NCBI RefSeq assembly: GCF_018224885.1
Contig: NZ_JAGTXB010000010.1
Coordinates: 62,001 to 126,000, forward strand
Origin: Chitinophaga hostae
GTDB lineage: Bacteria > Bacteroidota > Bacteroidia > Chitinophagales > Chitinophagaceae
Direction of reading: 5' to 3'
DNA: 64,000 nucleotides
Of this stretch, positions 61,245-64,000 are shown in pieces. Every line of letters starts with the position of its first letter. The first letter of the stretch is position 1. The notes beneath the pieces were generated by a model, which was given only the letters and a program-made list of their open reading frames with translations, had not been told where the DNA came from and made no database searches. The translations under genes were made by a program, and so were the position numbers.

Positions 61245-63026
61245 ATGGAAAGACATACCTATCAGACAGGAATTATTGGCAACTGTGCTTTTCTGGCGCA
61301 TATCAACAGGGATACAAATGTAAATTGGCTTTGCTGGCCCCGCATGGACAGCTCCTTTGTTTTTGGCGGACTATTGGATAAAAAGAAAGGCGGCGAGTTT
61401 TCCATCCTCCCGGAAGCACATTATGAGTCCCATCAGTACTACCTGGAGAATACCAATGTGCTTTGTACCGAGATCACCACTACAGAAGGCAGCTACCGCA
61501 TCACCGATTTTGCGCCACGCTTCCTCCAATTCGAACGCTTCTTTAAGCCGCTGATGCTGATCCGCAAAATTGAGCCTATAGAGGGATCGCCCCGCATCCG
61601 GGTAAAATGTGAACCAGTATGCGACTATGGCGCCGAAAAACTGCGGCGGCTGCGCGGAAGCAGCCATATTGAATTTGGCGGCTGTGATGAAAATATCCGT
61701 CTCACCACCAACATCGCGGTCAGTTATCTTTTCGATAACGAGTACTTTGTTTTAAATGATACGCGCTACCTGATCCTTACTTACGGACATCCGCTGGAAG
61801 CACCGCTGGTAAGCACCGGAGAACGGTTTCTCCGGGAAACCATTACCTATTGGAGAACCTGGATCAAGCACTCTTCCATCGCCAACTACTTTCAGCCTTA
61901 TGTTATACGCGCTGCGTTAACGCTGAAAATACACCAATATGAAGATACCGGCGCTATCATTGCGGCCAGTACCACCAGTTTGCCGGAGTTCCCGGAAAGT
62001 GGCCGTAATTGGGACTATCGCTACTGCTGGATGCGTGACACCTATTACGTAATCACTGCATTAAACCATATCGGGCATTTTGAAGAAATGGAACGCTACT
62101 TTGGCTATATAACAGATATCTCTTTCTCAGGCGATTTCCGTTATCAGCCGCTGTACGGGATTACAGGGCAAAAAACGCTGTCTGAAACAATACTTCCCCA
62201 CCTGGATGGATATTTGGATAACAAACCCGTGCGTATCGGGAACCAGGCCTACGAACACATCCAGAACGATATTTACGGACAGGTACTGATATCTATGCTG
62301 CCCTTGTATACAGACCACCGGTTTATTTTTTCTGAAAGAAAAGATTCCGACCGGTGGATAGAGCTGTTGCTGAAGAAAATAGAAAAAACGATCGATGAAA
62401 AAGACGCCGGCATCTGGGAGTTCAGGAATATGGCTAACATCCACTGCTATACGAATCTGTTCCAGTGGGCCGGGTGTGCCGCAGCCGAAAAAATGGCGAA
62501 AACAATCGGTAATGAAACCCTGCTTAAAAAGGCGCTGGAGTTGAAGGACCGGGCCGCTGCCCACATCGAAAGCTGCTACGACCCGGTTAGAAAAGTGTAT
62601 ACCAATGCCGCCGGCAGTCAGCATCTCGATGCCAGCACCCTGCAGCTGATTATGATGAATTACCTGGATCCGGCCTCCGAACGTGCCCGCGATCATCTTG
62701 CAGCACTGGAAAAGGAACTAAAAACTCCCGAGGGACTCTTTTACCGCTACCGCCACTCCGACGATTTTGGTAAACCCAAAACTACGTTTCTCGTATGTGC
62801 ATTCTGGTATGTGGAAGCCCTCGCCTGCGTTGGCCGGCTGGACGATGCCCAGCGCGAATTCGGTAAATTACTGCAATACTCCAATCACCTCCTGCTCTTC
62901 AGCGAAGATGTAGAATCGGAGAACGGCAGCCAATGGGGTAATTTCCCACAGGCGTATAGCCATGTGGGTTTGATGAACGCCGCGTACCGGATAGCGATGA
63001 AACTCGATGTACCGATATTTCTCTAG
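61245..63026 (+). CDS. Glycoside hydrolase family 15 protein (trehalase/glucoamylase type)
   Basis: A 593-aa protein. Residues about 1-200 form the beta-sandwich domain with the trehalase-like N-terminus (GIIGNCAFLAHINRDTNVNWLCWPRMDSS), then an (alpha/alpha)6 barrel with GRNWDYRYCWMRDTYYVITAL, the catalytic-acid segment AGIWEFRN and the base segment ESENGSQWGNFPQAYSH near the C-terminus. No signal peptide, so it is cytoplasmic. Bacterial members hydrolyse trehalose or short alpha-glucans; trehalose fits the TPS-TPP gene next door. Its stop codon opens heptad element J. Confidence 0.92.
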   Translation: MERHTYQTGIIGNCAFLAHINRDTNVNWLCWPRMDSSFVFGGLLDKKKGGEFSILPEAHYESHQYYLENTNVLCTEITTTEGSYRITDFAPRFLQFERFFKPLMLIRKIEPIEGSPRIRVKCEPVCDYGAEKLRRLRGSSHIEFGGCDENIRLTTNIAVSYLFDNEYFVLNDTRYLILTYGHPLEAPLVSTGERFLRETITYWRTWIKHSSIANYFQPYVIRAALTLKIHQYEDTGAIIAASTTSLPEFPESGRNWDYRYCWMRDTYYVITALNHIGHFEEMERYFGYITDISFSGDFRYQPLYGITGQKTLSETILPHLDGYLDNKPVRIGNQAYEHIQNDIYGQVLISMLPLYTDHRFIFSERKDSDRWIELLLKKIEKTIDEKDAGIWEFRNMANIHCYTNLFQWAGCAAAEKMAKTIGNETLLKKALELKDRAAAHIESCYDPVRKVYTNAAGSQHLDASTLQLIMMNYLDPASERARDHLAALEKELKTPEGLFYRYRHSDDFGKPKTTFLVCAFWYVEALACVGRLDDAQREFGKLLQYSNHLLLFSEDVESENGSQWGNFPQAYSHVGLMNAAYRIAMKLDVPIFL

Positions 63027-63130
63027 CTTTTAGCCATTAGCTTTTAGCTTTTAGCAAAATGCAGCAAAGATTATTATTTGTAGGTCTTCGCTGCATTTTG
63101 CTAAAAGCTAAAAGCTAATGGCTAAAAGCT
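63025..63130. repeat. Heptad inverted-repeat element J (convergent GH15 / TPS-TPP)
   Basis: A perfect 41-bp stem: 63025-63065 with 63090-63130, 24-base loop that also holds AAAGA/TCTTC. Right-arm units TAAAAGC, TAAAAGC, TAATGGC, TAAAAGC, core GCAGC and AAAATGC/GCATTTT. The left arm begins with the AG of the GH15 TAG stop and the right arm ends 3 bases before the opposite stop. Confidence 0.95.
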
Positions 63131-63133
63131 GGT

Positions 63134-64000
63134 TCATTGTCCAGCTCTTTCTCCTTCCCTGCTGCGCAGTGTTCTCAGCAGATGTCTTACTTCATGATAA
63201 CTTCTTAAGTAATATTGTGCCGCCGACACCTGGCTGCCAACTTTAATAGTGATGGCTTTGGGCGGGAGCGCTTTAAAGATGTCTTCATCCGTTACATCAT
63301 CTCCCATAGCCATTATAAAATCATATTTCTTATGATTCAGCCAGCTGATTGCAGCCTTGCCTTTATTGATCTCTATATTCTTTACTTCAATTACCTTATC
63401 TCCGGGTAACACCTGTAGCCCTTTTTCCACAGTATAATAACGCAGGGTATTCATCAGTTCATTGGCGCGTAACTCACCCAGCCCGGATTCCACTTTACGG
63501 TAATGCCATACCAGCGAAAAACTTTTCTCCTCTATAAAGGAGCCTGGTGTACGGTCAGTGGCAAGTTCCATGATAGGCAGTAATTCCTGTTTCCATTTGT
63601 CGGTTAAACCCGGCAACTGGTACCATTCCCCTTCTTTCGTTTTTTGCCATGCTCCATGTTCAGCGATAAGATCCAGTTTCAGATGCCCAAACCATTCGCC
63701 CAATGTTTCATGGTTTCTGCCGCTGATCATCACCAGGTCGTTGCCCGGGATGCTGGCCAGCTCCCGGAGCAGCTGATACAGGTCGGGATCCGGCGAAGCC
63801 ATATCTATATTAGGTTGGAAGCCCACCAACGTACCATCATAGTCGAGAAAGATGATGCGTCTTTTTGTGTTGAAATATTGTTGTCTTATTAAAACAGCGG
63901 TTTCCTGGTTTACCCGGCGGGCCAGCATATTTTGCTGCATCTCATTCACTTCCTGTAGTCGCGTCATAAACAGTTTTACCCAGTGATTGATATTGAATTT
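63134..64000 (-). CDS. Trehalose-6-phosphate synthase/phosphatase, C-terminal part (partial, N-terminus off the right edge)
   Basis: The 289 codons in view have an HAD-family trehalose-phosphatase domain: motif I RIIFLDYDGTLVGF (nucleophile Asp and general acid Asp), motif II NDLVMISGRNHETL, the Lys region near NKGKAAISWLN and motif IV ALMGDDVTDED-like AMGDDVTDEDIF. It removes phosphate from trehalose-6-phosphate. The frame is open without a stop from the ATG at 63967 to base 64000, and these residues (NINHWVKLFMTRLQEVNEMQ) fit the C-terminal linker of the glycosyltransferase domain in bifunctional TPS-TPP proteins. So it is probably the back part of a fused synthase/phosphatase (about 730-740 aa), not a stand-alone otsB. 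The GH15 and glk genes adjoin. Confidence 0.9.
   Translation of the reverse strand, partial: KFNINHWVKLFMTRLQEVNEMQQNMLARRVNQETAVLIRQQYFNTKRRIIFLDYDGTLVGFQPNIDMASPDPDLYQLLRELASIPGNDLVMISGRNHETLGEWFGHLKLDLIAEHGAWQKTKEGEWYQLPGLTDKWKQELLPIMELATDRTPGSFIEEKSFSLVWHYRKVESGLGELRANELMNTLRYYTVEKGLQVLPGDKVIEVKNIEINKGKAAISWLNHKKYDFIMAMGDDVTDEDIFKALPPKAITIKVGSQVSAAQYYLRSYHEVRHLLRTLRSREGERAGQ

Noticed and set aside
2298..63130. CRISPR array explanation of the 7-base repeats
   Set aside because: Units are 7 bases in tandem, without spacers or Cas genes, and form hairpins at gene ends.

Overview
The window looks like chromosomal DNA of a Bacteroidota bacterium, most probably Chitinophagaceae (Chitinophaga-like). 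The evidence is Bacteroidota-type -7 promoter boxes (TAnnTTTG) without Shine-Dalgarno sequences, outer-membrane beta-barrel receptors of the Bacteroidota type, LytS/LytTR signalling pairs, PCMD-domain lipoproteins, many lipoproteins and secreted proteins ending their signal in FAQ/AAQ, and the recF, TPR protein, ribH neighbourhood. It is a mostly ordinary chromosome with no phage, IS element, CRISPR array or intact tRNA/rRNA gene. I support 58 protein genes; two are cut by the window edges (recF on the left, trehalose-6-phosphate synthase/phosphatase on the right).

Layout. 1-6.7 kb: recF, pyruvate dehydrogenase E1 alpha, a membrane TPR protein, ribH, a LutA-like Fe-S protein, an EVE protein, a DUF4349 lipoprotein and a zinc-less sirtuin. 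6.9-12.7 kb: saccharopine dehydrogenase family protein, gyrA and a TPR protein. 13-16.7 kb: a hybrid histidine kinase flanked by two tiny secreted Ala/Lys/His-rich proteins, then a LytTR regulator. 16.9-24.4 kb: a secreted protein of unknown function, an mgtC-DUF763-endonuclease V operon, two small lipoproteins, an ABC exporter and a thioesterase. 24.4-31.2 kb: a TonB-type receptor, a DUF695/RraB protein, an Omp85-like protein and a nitronate monooxygenase. 31.2-36 kb: an operon of MDR reductase, fdhD, ydeP-like molybdoenzyme and a glycolipid-binding-domain protein. 36-43 kb: metalloprotease, pncB, MarR, DinB, two PAP2 phosphatases, FUSC. 43-46 kb: two paralogous PCMD lipoproteins plus an outer-membrane protein. 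46-52.7 kb: an S10 peptidase, and an AraC regulator facing a tolC-emrA-emrB type efflux operon. 52.7-57 kb: a LytS/LytTR pair facing a second receptor. 57.5-64 kb: RidA, VOC protein, a CLC-type fluoride exporter behind a fluoride riboswitch, and a trehalose/glucose group (glk, GH15, TPS-TPP).

Two things stand out. First, many gene ends carry members of a family of large inverted repeats whose arms are tandem arrays of a variable heptamer (roughly NNAAAGC, most often TAAAAGC). I count ten, usually starting on a stop codon. They form near-perfect stems of up to 42 bp, vary in parallel in both arms, and often supply the stop codon or directly abut the next start codon. Second, the leader of the CLC gene at 59.9-60.0 kb fits the fluoride (crcB) riboswitch in sequence, hairpin and pseudoknot, and has a downstream inverted repeat that could hide the start codon. 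Other leads are a sliding-clamp-like C-terminus on the DUF763 protein, a separate 57-bp perfect inverted repeat at 12.7-12.9 kb, and the acid-shock-like small proteins around the hybrid kinase.
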